From the NCBI RefSeq assembly GCF_001955715.1, contig NZ_CP019239.1, positions 372,001-436,000 of the forward strand: a DNA stretch of 64,000 bases. The letters are read 5' to 3'. Source of the DNA: Rhodoferax saidenbachensis. Lineage in GTDB: Bacteria > Pseudomonadota > Gammaproteobacteria > Burkholderiales > Burkholderiaceae_C. A program made the position numbers and the translations under genes. Within the stretch, counting starts at the first letter, position 1. Each line of letters starts with the position of its first letter. The notes under the pieces are model-generated. The model was not told where the DNA came from, made no database searches, and saw nothing but the letters and a program-made list of their open reading frames with translations. Shown piece by piece: positions 45,237-54,022 of the stretch.

Positions 45237-45315
45237 GCAGAGCAGGGGGTATGGGCCCCCGCCTCATACTGTCAAATGCCCAGAAATCGGCGGGGGCCCA
45301 TACCCCCTGCTCTGC
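45237..45315. repeat. Perfect 27-bp inverted repeat with 25-bp spacer
   Basis: Arm 45237-45263 begins GCAGAGCAGGGGGTATGGGC and is exactly complementary to 45289-45315. The 25-base spacer is unpaired. The length and perfection suggest a miniature mobile element, a strong cruciform or an operator; it stands at the left edge of a patch with different base composition. Confidence 0.8.
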
Positions 45316-45573
45316 CGGTGAGTGGGTTGGTTTGCGTGGGGAGCTTTGAGTTGGGGTTCGACGACTGCAATGTGGTGGAAGCGGGCTGTCAGATGGGCCA
45401 TCCCATCTTGGTTCCTGCTGGGTCTGGTTCTATTCCCATGGCTCGCCAAGCTGCTTCGAATATGGGAAATCAGATATAAATCAATTGCTTAAAAAATACA
45501 CGGGAGGAAAACATGGGTCGATACGACTTTCTTCATAAGACGTGGTTCACTTCCATAACACGTTAGAGCTCCT

Positions 45574-46308
45574 ATGGCTTACGCGGGCGTTCTAGTCATT
45601 GCCGCAATCAACTGCGCTGTCCTCTTCTTTCTCGCATTCCTTGCGACAGGCGGAGACGGCAGTTCGGACGGGGTCAAAACCATCTGGCTCTTCGGCTATA
45701 TCTGGATCACCCTATTCACTGTCGTAGCGCTGGCTTTTTGCGCCCGAAAAGGACGCACCGCCGGAGCAGTAATTGCCGTCAGTACTCTTCCAACAGGCTA
45801 CTTCGCAAGCATTGCCGCCATAGCGCTCGGAGCCGGCATCACATTTCTGAAGCCAGATTCCGCAGAGTTCACAGCAGCATGTAAGAGTTCCGGCGCACAG
45901 TTTTTGGCATCACCAACTAAGCCTGTCCACTCGCTGGCGTATGAGTGGGGCCGCAAGTATCCAATTGAGATCAATTATTTTCAGATCGCCGCAAACAACC
46001 ACGTTTCCTCAATCGAAACACGCAACCCACGTTACCCATCTGGCATCACTCTCATAGAGAACAGCCCGTCTGCGGCTGATGTACTCGTCAGATTCACCTA
46101 CCCAGTTGGCAAAGATGAGCTACTCAACGCCCTTTCTCACCAAGGTTTGATTGGGTACGAAATAGCTGTACTGGATCAACGAGACAACCGTACCCTTGCA
46201 ACACTCAGGTACTTCACGGATTTTTCGAACAGAAAGGCTTGCGCCCCAACCAACGGCGGAGCTTTTAGCGTCAGAGAATTTGTTCTCAAAGCCATCGGAG
46301 CGCAGTGA
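45574..46308 (+). CDS. Hypothetical membrane protein of atypical composition
   Basis: 244 residues. Three hydrophobic helices (about 5-25, 38-58, 66-88) and a soluble C-terminal domain of about 150 residues with four Cys spread through it (e.g. AACKSSG, KACAPTNGG). Codon use is less GC-biased than in the neighbours (many A/T third positions), which suggests recent acquisition. No family recognised. The ATG has no strong ribosome binding site (GAGCTCCT precedes it). A 7-bp hairpin, GGCTCTG/CAGAGCC, lies right after the stop. Confidence 0.75.
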   Translation: MAYAGVLVIAAINCAVLFFLAFLATGGDGSSDGVKTIWLFGYIWITLFTVVALAFCARKGRTAGAVIAVSTLPTGYFASIAAIALGAGITFLKPDSAEFTAACKSSGAQFLASPTKPVHSLAYEWGRKYPIEINYFQIAANNHVSSIETRNPRYPSGITLIENSPSAADVLVRFTYPVGKDELLNALSHQGLIGYEIAVLDQRDNRTLATLRYFTDFSNRKACAPTNGGAFSVREFVLKAIGAQ

Positions 46309-46715
46309 AGGCTCTGTCTATGCACCAGAGCCCTAACTCCTCCTATATGGACTCCCCCACAAGTACGAGAAACTGACCGATGTTTTGGCTGTTGGGGAAG
46401 CGCCTGCAGTCGTGTGTCCGGTATCTAGAGTGGAATCGATAACGTCCCGTACCGACATGGAATCTGTGTCACCGATGCGCCAGTCAATACAAGCGGCAGG
46501 CAAGCTTCCGGAAAAGCTATCGGTGGCTACGAGTCCACATCACTGTCGATGACCGGCTGGTAGGCGCCAGCAGATTCCCACCCATTGGACCGTTTGGGGC
46601 CAGTTTTTAATAACTATTGGGATGGATTTCGGAGGGCGTTCCCCGGGAGCGAAGCCTACTTTCGCCCTGCGTGCCTCAGTAGAATGGCCCTCTTTTTCCC
46701 CTCGGAAGTTCCTCT
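46309..46715. other. Gene-free region, possible gene remnant
   Basis: No convincing gene. One frame from about 46437 to 46562 is open and protein-like for 42 codons (V-T-D-A-P-V-N-T-S-G-R-Q, ending M-T-G-W) but has no start or recognisable family, so it may be the relic of a decayed gene. A-T-rich TTTTTAATAACTATTG near 46605 could hold the psd promoter. Confidence 0.4.
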
Positions 46716-47558
46716 GTGTCTGACACCCTTGCCGTACTGCCGCAGTACTTACTCCCCAAAAAAGCCCTGACTGCCTTTGCCGGCTGGGTGGCCAATGCCC
46801 GCTGGGGCCGCAGGACCACGGCCATCATCGAATGGTTTATCGGCAAATACAACGTCAACATGGCCGAGGCCGCCAATTCTGACCCGGCCAGCTACGCCAG
46901 CTTCAACGAATTTTTCACGCGTGCGCTCAAGGATGGCGCCCGGCCACTGGCAAAAGCCGACTTCGTCTGCCCGGTAGACGGTGCCATTAGCCAGATTGGT
47001 GCGATTGAAAAAGACCAGATATTCCAGGCCAAGGGCCACCACTACAGCAGCACCGCGCTGGTCGGCGGCGACGCTGCACTGGCTGCGCAGTTTGACAATG
47101 GCCACTTCGCCACGATCTACCTGAGTCCGCGCGATTACCACCGCATCCACATGCCCTGCGATGGCCAGTTACGCCGCATGATTTATGTGCCCGGCGACCT
47201 GTTCTCGGTGAACCCGACCACGGCACGTGGCGTGCCCGGCCTGTTTGCCCGCAACGAACGTGTGGTGTGTGTGTTCGACACCGCACACGGCCCCATGGTG
47301 CTGACGCTGGTGGGCGCCACCATTGTGGGTAGCATGGCTACGGTCTGGCACGGCGTGGTGAACCCGCCGCGCTTGCCCCAGGTGACCGAGTGGCATTACG
47401 ACCCCGGCGCAGTGAGCCTGCGCCAGGGCGAAGAGATGGGCCGTTTCCTGCTCGGTTCCACCGTCGTGCTGCTGTTCCCCAAAGACACACTGCAGTTCAA
47501 CGCGCAGTGGACTGCGGCCAAGCCCGTAGTGCTGGGTGAGGCCATGAGCGCACGCTAG
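46716..47558 (+). CDS. psd: Phosphatidylserine decarboxylase
   Basis: 280 residues from a GTG. FNEFFTRALKDGARPL near 66, PVDGAISQIG near 90, LSPRDYHRIHMPCDG near 138 and the self-cleavage site LGST with Ser near 248, where the proenzyme splits to form the pyruvoyl cofactor. Inner-membrane enzyme making phosphatidylethanolamine. The gene starts after a gene-free patch and lies 72 bp before the aminotransferase. Confidence 0.95.
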   Translation: MSDTLAVLPQYLLPKKALTAFAGWVANARWGRRTTAIIEWFIGKYNVNMAEAANSDPASYASFNEFFTRALKDGARPLAKADFVCPVDGAISQIGAIEKDQIFQAKGHHYSSTALVGGDAALAAQFDNGHFATIYLSPRDYHRIHMPCDGQLRRMIYVPGDLFSVNPTTARGVPGLFARNERVVCVFDTAHGPMVLTLVGATIVGSMATVWHGVVNPPRLPQVTEWHYDPGAVSLRQGEEMGRFLLGSTVVLLFPKDTLQFNAQWTAAKPVVLGEAMSAR

Positions 47559-47630
47559 GCAGAACGCGCCTGAGCGTGCTAGTCTGCGGGTCCGTCGTTT
47601 TGGCGGATGCCGCATACAGAGGAGTTGCAT

Positions 47631-48782
47631 ATGCCAGGCTTGCTCAACCACGTAGACCCGGACGGGCTGCTGGAGTTTTCGGTGGTCTACACCGACCGCG
47701 CGCTCAACCACATGTCGCAGCGCTTCCAGGGCGTGATGAAAGACATCTCGCGCATTCTCAAAGAGGTTTATCACGCGCAGTCCGCCGTGCTGGTGCCCGG
47801 CAGCGGCACCTTTGGCATGGAAGCCGTGGCGCGCCAGTTCGCGACGGGCAAGAAAACCCTGGTGATTCGCAATGGCTGGTTCAGCTACCGCTGGACGCAG
47901 ATTTTTGAGATGGGCTCCATACCTGCCGAATCCACGGTGCTCAAAGCCCGCCGCGTCGGCAGCGGTCCGCAAGCGCCCTGGATTCCGTGCCCGATTGACG
48001 AAGTGGTGGCCACCATCGCCGCCAAGAAGCCGGACGTGGTGTTCGCCCCACACGTGGAAACCGCCGCCGGCATGATCCTGCCCGACGATTACCTGCGCAA
48101 GGTGGCCGACGCGGTGCATGCCGTGGGCGGCCTGTTTGTGCTGGACTGCATCGCGTCCGGCGCGTTGTGGGTGGATATGGAAGCCACCGGTGTAGACGTG
48201 TTGGTCAGTGCGCCGCAAAAGGGCTGGAGCGGCTCGCCCGCCTGCGCCATGGTGGCGTTGTCGGAGCGTGCCCGCAAGGCGATTGACGGCACGACCAGTA
48301 CCAGCTTTGCCTGTGACCTCAAAAAGTGGTTGCAGATCATGGAAGCCTACGAAGCGGGCGGCCACATGTACCACGCGACCATGCCCACCGATGCATTGGC
48401 ACGCCTGCGTGACGTGATGGAAGAAACCCGCGCTTACGGTTTTGAGAAGGTGCGTGCGGAGCAGATCGAACTGGGTACCAAGGTGCGTGCGCTGTTCGAG
48501 AGCCGTGGCATTGTCAGCGTAGCGGCAGAGGGCTTCAAGGCACCAGGCGTGGTGGTGAGTTACACCACCGACCCGGGCATGCAGAACAGCAAAAAGTTTC
48601 TGGCGTTGGGCCTGCAGACTGCTGCGGGTGTGCCGCTGCAGTGTGACGAGCCTGCCGACTTCAGCACCTTCCGTGTCGGACTGTTTGGGCTGGAGAAGTT
48701 GCACAACGTGGAGCGCAGCGTGCAGCATTTGGCGACTGCGCTGGACCAGATGGGGGTTGTCGCTCCCGCTAAAGCAGCCTGA
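47631..48782 (+). CDS. Class V aminotransferase (alanine-glyoxylate / serine-glyoxylate type)
   Basis: 383 residues; AGAGGAG lies 7 bases before the ATG. Fold type I class V features: GSGTFGMEAVARQF near 63, FAPHVETAAGMILPDDYL near 140, VDVLVSAPQKGWSGSPACAMV near 195 with the PLP Lys in QKGWSG. Close relatives transaminate glyoxylate with alanine or serine. It stands near a GlcD-type glycolate operon but on the other strand. Confidence 0.9.
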   Translation: MPGLLNHVDPDGLLEFSVVYTDRALNHMSQRFQGVMKDISRILKEVYHAQSAVLVPGSGTFGMEAVARQFATGKKTLVIRNGWFSYRWTQIFEMGSIPAESTVLKARRVGSGPQAPWIPCPIDEVVATIAAKKPDVVFAPHVETAAGMILPDDYLRKVADAVHAVGGLFVLDCIASGALWVDMEATGVDVLVSAPQKGWSGSPACAMVALSERARKAIDGTTSTSFACDLKKWLQIMEAYEAGGHMYHATMPTDALARLRDVMEETRAYGFEKVRAEQIELGTKVRALFESRGIVSVAAEGFKAPGVVVSYTTDPGMQNSKKFLALGLQTAAGVPLQCDEPADFSTFRVGLFGLEKLHNVERSVQHLATALDQMGVVAPAKAA

Positions 48783-48829
48783 CGTTCGTTCTGGAGAGAG
48801 CGGGGCTGGCGGGGCGAGCGGCTCCGTTC

Positions 48830-48905
48830 ATGTCCCCCGCCCGCTTCGCGGGCTCCGCCTTTACTTCACTGCGCCGCTCACCCCACCATCCCCTTGTGGG
48901 TGGGG
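48830..48905 (+). repeat. R3 repeat, left copy flanking purU
   Basis: CCCCCGCCCGCTTCGCGGGC TCCGCCTTTACTTCACTGCG then CTCACCCCACCATCCCC and GTGGGTGGGG. Its inverted partner is at 49805-49882; over the first 32 bases the two differ at two positions. Confidence 0.75.
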
Positions 48906-48922
48906 CCTTAGGTCGCAGTACT

Positions 48923-49783
48923 CTATTTGAAAATCACCGTCTTGTGACCGTTGAGCAGCACGCGGTGTTCGCTGTGCCACTTGACGGCACGGGCCAGTAC
49001 TTGGCTTTCGGTGTCGCGCCCCATGGCGGTCAGGTCTTCCACGGTCTTGCTGTGGTCGGCGCGCGCCACGTCCTGCTCGATGATGGGGCCTTCGTCCAGA
49101 TCTGCCGTCACATAGTGGGCGGTGGCGCCGATCAGTTTGACGCCGCGGTCGTGTGCCTGGTAGTAGGGCTTGGCGCCCTTGAAGCTGGGCAAAAAGCTGT
49201 GGTGGATGTTGATGGCCCGGCCTGCGAGCTTGCGGCACAGATCGTCTGACAGGATCTGCATGTAGCGCGCCAGAACTACCAGTTCGGCGCCTTCGGCCTG
49301 GATGATTTCCAACTGTTTTGCTTCGGCCTGCGCCTTGGTCGCCGCCGTCACCGGAATATGGTGGAAAGGCACGTTGTAGCTGGCCGCCAGTTGGTAGAAC
49401 TCGCGGTGGTTGGAGACGATGGCGCGGATGTCCAGCGGCAGCAGGCCACTTTTCCAGCGGAACAGCAGGTCGTTGAGGCAATGCCCTTCCTTGCTGACCA
49501 GCAGCACGGTGCGCATGGGTTGGGCCGTGGCGTGCAGGCTCCACTGCATGGCAAATGGGGTGGCAAACGTGCCCAACTGGGTGCGCAGGGCCTCGTGGCT
49601 GTGCTTCGCACAACTGAATTGCACACGCATGAAAAACAGGCCAGTGTCGGGGTCGTTGTACTGGGCGGCTTCTTCGATGTTGCCGCCATGTTCCAGTAGA
49701 AAACCGGAAACGGCATGCACAAGACCCAGGCGGTCAGGGCATGAGAGGGTGAGGACGTAGGTTGGGTGGTTCAAGGCGCTCAT
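48923..49783 (-). CDS. purU: Formyltetrahydrofolate deformylase PurU
   Basis: 286 residues starting MSALNHPTY. N-terminal ACT domain (LTLSCPDRLGLVHAVSGFLLE) to about 85, then the formyl hydrolase domain with VLLVSKEGHCLNDLLFRW near 92, INIHHSFLPSFKGAKPYYQAH near 215 and YVTADLDEGPIIEQD near 245, giving the catalytic Asn, His and Asp. It releases formate from 10-formyl-THF and balances one-carbon pools. Bracketed by inverted R3 repeats. Confidence 0.95.
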   Translation of the reverse strand: MSALNHPTYVLTLSCPDRLGLVHAVSGFLLEHGGNIEEAAQYNDPDTGLFFMRVQFSCAKHSHEALRTQLGTFATPFAMQWSLHATAQPMRTVLLVSKEGHCLNDLLFRWKSGLLPLDIRAIVSNHREFYQLAASYNVPFHHIPVTAATKAQAEAKQLEIIQAEGAELVVLARYMQILSDDLCRKLAGRAINIHHSFLPSFKGAKPYYQAHDRGVKLIGATAHYVTADLDEGPIIEQDVARADHSKTVEDLTAMGRDTESQVLARAVKWHSEHRVLLNGHKTVIFK

Positions 49784-49804
49784 GGGGCTGCATTGTCGCA
49801 GTAA

Positions 49805-49882
49805 GCGTACCCACCAACCGGATCGGGAGGGATGGGTGTTCTGCGCAGGTAAAGGAGGAGCCCGCAAAGCGGGCGGGGGACA
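49805..49882 (-). repeat. R3 repeat, right copy flanking purU
   Basis: Plus strand: CCCACCAACCGGATCGGGAG, GGATGGGTG, then GGAGGAGCCCGCAAAGCGGG CGGGGGACAC. It is the inverted counterpart of 48830-48905. Confidence 0.75.
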
Positions 49883-49951
49883 CGGAGCAGAACGCCCAGT
49901 CCGCTCGGTCCAGCGCCAGCAGTGGTTGCCGGCTACCCCACAAATTGCAGG

Positions 49952-50263
49952 TTAATGCACGCTGACCGGGTTCTGCGCCAACCCGGCGTACTGCTCCAGC
50001 GTGTCTTCGACTTCTTCCTGGGTGGGTGTGTTCACCTGCCAGGCCTGGATGTGCTGCTGGAAAAGTTCAGCCCAGGAACCGTCGAGGTAGACCTCTTTGC
50101 CGGAGCGCTTGTCCACGATCTCAAACCCATGGCGTGCCAGCAGCGGGATGCCACGGGCATGGTGTTCGGATTTGCTGGCGCCTGAGGGGCGCTGGGGGAT
50201 CGCCTCCGCGTTGGCCAGCATGTGGGTCACGGAGAAGGTCTCAGAATCGTAGAGGGTATGCAT
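49952..50263 (-). CDS. DUF3567 family protein
   Basis: 103 residues. The segment GFEIVDKRSGKEVYLDGSWAELFQ near 47 and the ending VEDTLEQYAGLAQNPVSVH follow the pattern of DUF3567, a small cytoplasmic family confined mainly to betaproteobacteria. Compared with shorter members it has about 15 extra residues before the conserved GFEIVDK. Function unknown. Confidence 0.85.
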   Translation of the reverse strand: MHTLYDSETFSVTHMLANAEAIPQRPSGASKSEHHARGIPLLARHGFEIVDKRSGKEVYLDGSWAELFQQHIQAWQVNTPTQEEVEDTLEQYAGLAQNPVSVH

Positions 50264-50347
50264 GTCAGCGAAATTCCTGGTTGGATCTCAGTTGGGTGCG
50301 GGTCTACTGGTTTCAAGAGTAACAGGCTTTTTGATCTGTGCGAAAAA

Positions 50348-51439
50348 TCAGGGAGTCTGGGTGCCACTCCATTGTTGATCCACCAAATCTCCGTTGCTTT
50401 GCAACAACCGTATGCGAACAGGGAGATACGCAAAATCAGGTGCTAGCCAAATGTCCCCTTTGGGGTCGTACTCCCCAACGGCGTCCCGGGACAGTTTGAC
50501 GGCTTTAATTTCCCCGCCAGGTAATTGCAAGGTTTCCATTTCCCCCACCTTGAACACCCAAACATCCGATGACCTGGGGCCTACAGCTTGGAAGGAGATC
50601 GTGGTTCCAGCGGGAAAACGATCCGGGGCGTTGCCCAGCATGGCAGCCAACTGCATGAATACGCTTAACTGATCTTGCGCGCCGGGTAAGAGAGGAGCGT
50701 CCGGTGTATTGGCGCTAAAACTGACTTTGCCTTTATCACGTTCGAAATGGGCCGCCACTTCACTGCGTACTTTGTCGCCAAAACGTTCTGGTTCCAATCC
50801 GTCGGGGGTAATTCGTCCCCTGCTGGTCTGTACACGGGAGCCAAGTAAAAAATGGCTGATTTCTAGCCGTGCATCGTAAGTCTTGCCATCCTGAAGCCAG
50901 AGTAGCTCGCCATTCACAGCCAAAGAGATGCCTTTGACTTGGGTCTTGACGTCGTATTTCAGGCGCATTGACTTTGGGATGGCTACATTGCGAACGGTTT
51001 GTGCTTGGCTCGATTTTTGTGTAGACCCGGTACTGACATTGGGAGTGGGATTCGACGGTGCGGCAGCAAGGTCTAAGGCTTCTGTCGAAGCAAGTGGAGC
51101 TGCTGGATCCTTCGCCGGTTGTGCAATTGCAGGTTGCTCGGTCGCTGCAGGCCTTGGCGTGAAATCTGTAGGTGCAGTTCTTGTTTGTAGTACATGCGAT
51201 GCCGGGGGGGGCGCGTATTCCACTTCCGGCACGGGGGGCTGCGGTGTGATGGTCCGGGTGATGAAAGGACGAGGGGACGGAGCCCTTTCTGCCAAAGTGG
51301 TTTGACCGGCAAAGGACACCAATGACACGGGCATACCGTGCAACAGTGCCCAATGCGCCATCAACACCGTGGCTATCACCAGCGCCAGAGGCCTGATGGT
51401 GCGACGGGAAGTGGGGGGCGTTGGGGCAGGGCGGTCCAT
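50348..51439 (-). CDS. DUF3108 domain protein with proline-rich region
   Basis: 363 residues from the ATG at 51439. One N-terminal membrane helix (about 20-42), a long Pro/Ala/Thr/Gln-rich linker (about 50-145) that could span the periplasm, and a C-terminal DUF3108 beta-barrel-like domain (YDVKTQVKGISLAVNGELLWLQDG near 170; YDPKGDIWLAPDFAYLPVRIRLLQSNGDLVDQQW at the end). The domain resembles lipoprotein-binding folds. Composition is a little less GC-rich than its neighbours. Divergent from the FAH gene, 39 bp apart. Confidence 0.85.
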   Translation of the reverse strand: MDRPAPTPPTSRRTIRPLALVIATVLMAHWALLHGMPVSLVSFAGQTTLAERAPSPRPFITRTITPQPPVPEVEYAPPPASHVLQTRTAPTDFTPRPAATEQPAIAQPAKDPAAPLASTEALDLAAAPSNPTPNVSTGSTQKSSQAQTVRNVAIPKSMRLKYDVKTQVKGISLAVNGELLWLQDGKTYDARLEISHFLLGSRVQTSRGRITPDGLEPERFGDKVRSEVAAHFERDKGKVSFSANTPDAPLLPGAQDQLSVFMQLAAMLGNAPDRFPAGTTISFQAVGPRSSDVWVFKVGEMETLQLPGGEIKAVKLSRDAVGEYDPKGDIWLAPDFAYLPVRIRLLQSNGDLVDQQWSGTQTP

Positions 51440-51478
51440 GGTCTTCAAGCCAGTGTAATTCAGAGCGACAATTCCCCC

Positions 51479-52492
51479 ATGAAACTCGCTACTTACAAAG
51501 ACGGATCACGCGACGGCCAGTTGGTGGTGGTGTCGCGGGACCTCGGCCACGCCCAGTACGCCTCCCACATCGCCAGCCGCCTGCAGCAGGTGCTGGATGA
51601 CTGGAACTACCTTTCGCCCCAATTGCAGGACGTGTACGACGCGCTCAACAGTGGCCGCGCGCGCAATGCCTTTCCGTTCGATCCTGCCCAATGCATGGCG
51701 CCGCTGCCGCGTGCCTACCAGTGGGCCGACGGTTCGGCCTACCTGAACCATGTGGAGCTGGTGCGCAAGGCGCGGGGTGCCGAGGTGCCCGAGAGCTTTT
51801 ACACCGACCCGCTGATGTACCAGGGTGGTAGCGACGACTTTGCCGGCCCCTGTGACCCCATCGTGGCGGTGAGCGTGGACCACGGCGTCGACTTCGAGGC
51901 CGAGGTGGCCGTGATTACCAGCGACATTCCCATGGGCTGCCCGGCGGACCGCGCGCTGGACGGTATTCGCCTGTTGATGCTGGTCAATGACGTGAGCCTG
52001 CGCAAGCTGATTCCCGACGAGTTGGCCAAGGGTTTTGGTTTTGTGCAGAGCAAACCGGCTACCGCGTTCAGCCCGGTGGCCGTGACGCCGGACGAACTGG
52101 GCGACGCCTGGGCCCGGGGCCGTGTGCACCTGACCCTGCAAAGCACCTGGAATGGCCGCAAGGTCGGCCTGTGCGAGGCCGGGCCGGACATGAGCTTCCA
52201 CTTTGGCCAGTTGATCGCCCATCTGGCCAAGACGCGCAATGTGCGCGCCGGCTCCATCATCGGCTCCGGCACGGTGAGCAACAAGGGCGTGGAGAAAAAG
52301 GGCCGTGTGGATTGGCCCAATGGTTACAGCTGCATCGCCGAGAAACGCGCCATGGAAACCATCCAGGACGGCCAGCCGGTGACCGAATTCATGCAGTTTG
52401 GTGACACCATTCGTATCGAGATGAAGGGTCGCGATGGTCTGAGCATCTTCGGCGCGATTGAGCAGGAAGTGGTGCCGCTGAAGAAAGTCTGA
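51479..52492 (+). CDS. Fumarylacetoacetate hydrolase family protein
   Basis: 337 residues starting MKLATYKDGSRDGQLVVVSRD. FAH C-terminal domain: VDFEAEVAVITSDIPMG near 133, LLMLVNDVSLRKLIP near 165, FGQLIAHLAKTRNVRAGSIIGSGTVSN near 240 and FMQFGDTIRIEMKGRDG near 305; the Glu/Asp metal ligands (EAEV, NDVS) are present. The family cleaves C-C bonds in beta-diketone products of aromatic degradation. No tyrosine or homogentisate pathway gene is adjacent, so the substrate is open. Confidence 0.92.
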   Translation: MKLATYKDGSRDGQLVVVSRDLGHAQYASHIASRLQQVLDDWNYLSPQLQDVYDALNSGRARNAFPFDPAQCMAPLPRAYQWADGSAYLNHVELVRKARGAEVPESFYTDPLMYQGGSDDFAGPCDPIVAVSVDHGVDFEAEVAVITSDIPMGCPADRALDGIRLLMLVNDVSLRKLIPDELAKGFGFVQSKPATAFSPVAVTPDELGDAWARGRVHLTLQSTWNGRKVGLCEAGPDMSFHFGQLIAHLAKTRNVRAGSIIGSGTVSNKGVEKKGRVDWPNGYSCIAEKRAMETIQDGQPVTEFMQFGDTIRIEMKGRDGLSIFGAIEQEVVPLKKV

Positions 52493-52511
52493 GGCGCCGC
52501 GGCTCCGCAGA

Positions 52512-53114
52512 TCAGCCCCGCAGTTGCACCGCGAACGTCTTGATGCCGCGCAGGATCATTTCAATGGCCACCGACACCAGCACCAGGCCCATCAAGCGTT
52601 CCACCGCAGTCACAAGGCGGGAGCCAATGACGCGCTGAATGCGCTCGGCGGACACCAGCACCACGGCGCTGACCAACATGGTCACACACAGCGCACCAAT
52701 CCACTCCAGACGGCGCTCCGGCTGCTGCGAGACCAGCAGCAACACGGTGGCCAGCGCCGAAGGGCCGGCGATCGCGGGTACGGCCAGCGGCACGATCAGG
52801 GGCTCCACCAGTAGTTCGGCCTCGCCCAGACTGGGGGGCGGAAATACCATGCGCAGGGCGATCAGAAACAAGATCACGCCGCCACCGATCTGCAACGCCA
52901 GTTCGGAGAGGTTCATGACGCGCAAGAAGCCCTCGCCGACAAACATGAAGGTCAGCAGCAGCGCAAAGGCAATCAGGATTTCGCGCAGGATCACCAGCGG
53001 GCGGCGCTGTGGTGCGACGTGTTTGAGCGCGTTGGCAAAGATCGGGATATTGCCAATCGGATCCGTGATCAGGATCAGCAGAATGGTGGCCGACAGAAAG
53101 GTGTAATTCATCAT
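52512..53114 (-). CDS. MarC family integral membrane protein
   Basis: 200 residues with six membrane helices; start at the double ATG (MMNYTF). ITDPIGNIPIFANALKHV near 18, GGGVILFLIALRMVFP near 73 and PLAVPAIAGPSALATVLLL near 108 are MarC/UPF0056 signatures. Function unsettled; the original link to antibiotic resistance is not upheld. The start overlaps the VOC stop by ATGA. Confidence 0.92.
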   Translation of the reverse strand: MMNYTFLSATILLILITDPIGNIPIFANALKHVAPQRRPLVILREILIAFALLLTFMFVGEGFLRVMNLSELALQIGGGVILFLIALRMVFPPPSLGEAELLVEPLIVPLAVPAIAGPSALATVLLLVSQQPERRLEWIGALCVTMLVSAVVLVSAERIQRVIGSRLVTAVERLMGLVLVSVAIEMILRGIKTFAVQLRG

Positions 53115-53524
53115 GGTGCGTACAGCGATTCGAGTGAACGAAAGCCCTTGACCTCCATCGGGTTGCCAAACGGGTCCAGAAAAAACATGGTCCATTGTTC
53201 TCCGGCTTCCCCTGCAAAGCGCACTTGCGGCTCCAGGACAAAGGCGGTTTGGGCGGCCTTCAACTGCTCCGCCAGTGTCTGCCAGTCGGGCAGGGCCAGC
53301 ACCAGACCAAAGTGTGGCATGGGTACCAGGTGCTCGCCCACATGGCCCGTGCGTGCGGTCTTGAACGGTTCGCCCAGATGCAGCGAGAGCTGGTGGCCAA
53401 AGAAGTCAAAGTCCACCCAGGTGGCGGTACTGCGGCCTTCCTGGCAACCCAGTACACCGCCATAGAAAGCCCTGGCCGTGTCCAGGTCGGTGACATTAAA
53501 AGCAAAGTGAAACAGGCTGCGCAT
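53111..53524 (-). CDS. VOC superfamily (glyoxalase-type) protein
   Basis: 137 residues starting MRSLFHFAFNVTDL. Two beta-alpha-beta-beta-beta modules: LDTARAFYGGVLGCQEG, FGHQLSLHLGEP, then TMFFLDPFGNPMEVKGF. His near 5 and Glu near 126 could bind metal. May be a dioxygenase-like or isomerase protein; the substrate is unknown. Coupled to marC. Confidence 0.88.
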   Translation of the reverse strand: MRSLFHFAFNVTDLDTARAFYGGVLGCQEGRSTATWVDFDFFGHQLSLHLGEPFKTARTGHVGEHLVPMPHFGLVLALPDWQTLAEQLKAAQTAFVLEPQVRFAGEAGEQWTMFFLDPFGNPMEVKGFRSLESLYAP

Positions 53525-53557
53525 CCCCGCAGGATAGCAGCCCCGCACGGGTTCAAA

Positions 53558-53917
53558 TCAGGCCTGTTCGGCCTTTTCCTGGCAGTGGATACAGCGGGCG
53601 GCTTCAGGGGCTGCATGCAGGCGGGTGGCGGGAATTTTCACGCCACAGTCGGTGCATTCGCCATAGGTGCCCGCAGCAATGCGCAGCAGGGCGGCGTCAA
53701 TCGCGGCAAGTTCTCCGGTTTCGCGTGAATCCAGGGCGAATTCCAGTTCCCGCTCACTGGCAACGGTTGCACTGGAGTCTTCGCGTCCGGCGAAGTGGGC
53801 GGCCGATGCCTCCGCGCGGCTCACGGTGCCGCCGCGCAGGGTCGCCAACTGCCCCAATAAGGTGGTGCGTTGCTGTTGCAGCAAGGACTGAAAGGGTGTG
53901 GTGTCGTGGATGGGCAT
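53558..53917 (-). CDS. DksA/TraR family zinc-finger protein
   Basis: 119 residues starting MPIHDTTPFQSLL. A coiled-coil helical N-terminal half is followed by an intact C4 zinc finger (CTDCG near 92 and CIHC near 110). It is shorter than DksA (about 150) and lacks the DxxDxA coiled-coil tip seen in true DksA (here ELAAIDAALLRI), so it may modulate RNA polymerase differently or not at all. Confidence 0.88.
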   Translation of the reverse strand: MPIHDTTPFQSLLQQQRTTLLGQLATLRGGTVSRAEASAAHFAGREDSSATVASERELEFALDSRETGELAAIDAALLRIAAGTYGECTDCGVKIPATRLHAAPEAARCIHCQEKAEQA

Positions 53918-53976
53918 GGTGTGGGCTTTAGGGTATGGACAAGCCACCATGGTGCGCCTTGGCCGAAATTTGTCCT

Positions 53977-54016
53977 TGACGCGGGTCAATCTTCGGGCAC
54001 GGGACTGCGCCATAAT
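53977..54016 (+). promoter_or_regulatory. Candidate FNR/CRP-family box and -10 for the copper cluster
   Basis: TTGAC-GCGG-GTCAA (53977-53990) fits the FNR/ANR/DNR dyad consensus. A -10-like CATAAT lies at 54011-54016, and the box centre would be about -41 from a start at 54023-54025, i.e. at the ATG, suggesting a class II activated, possibly leaderless promoter. The position of the -10 agrees with the spacing. Confidence 0.5.
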
Positions 54017-54022
54017 TCGCCC

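Noticed and set aside
45550..46345. Integron-cassette-like attC signals around the unknown membrane gene (GTTAGAG upstream, CCCTAAC after a small hairpin downstream)
   Set aside because: The seven-base core consensus (GTTRRRY and RYYYAAC) is not met exactly on either side and there is no integrase; kept only as a foreign-DNA patch.
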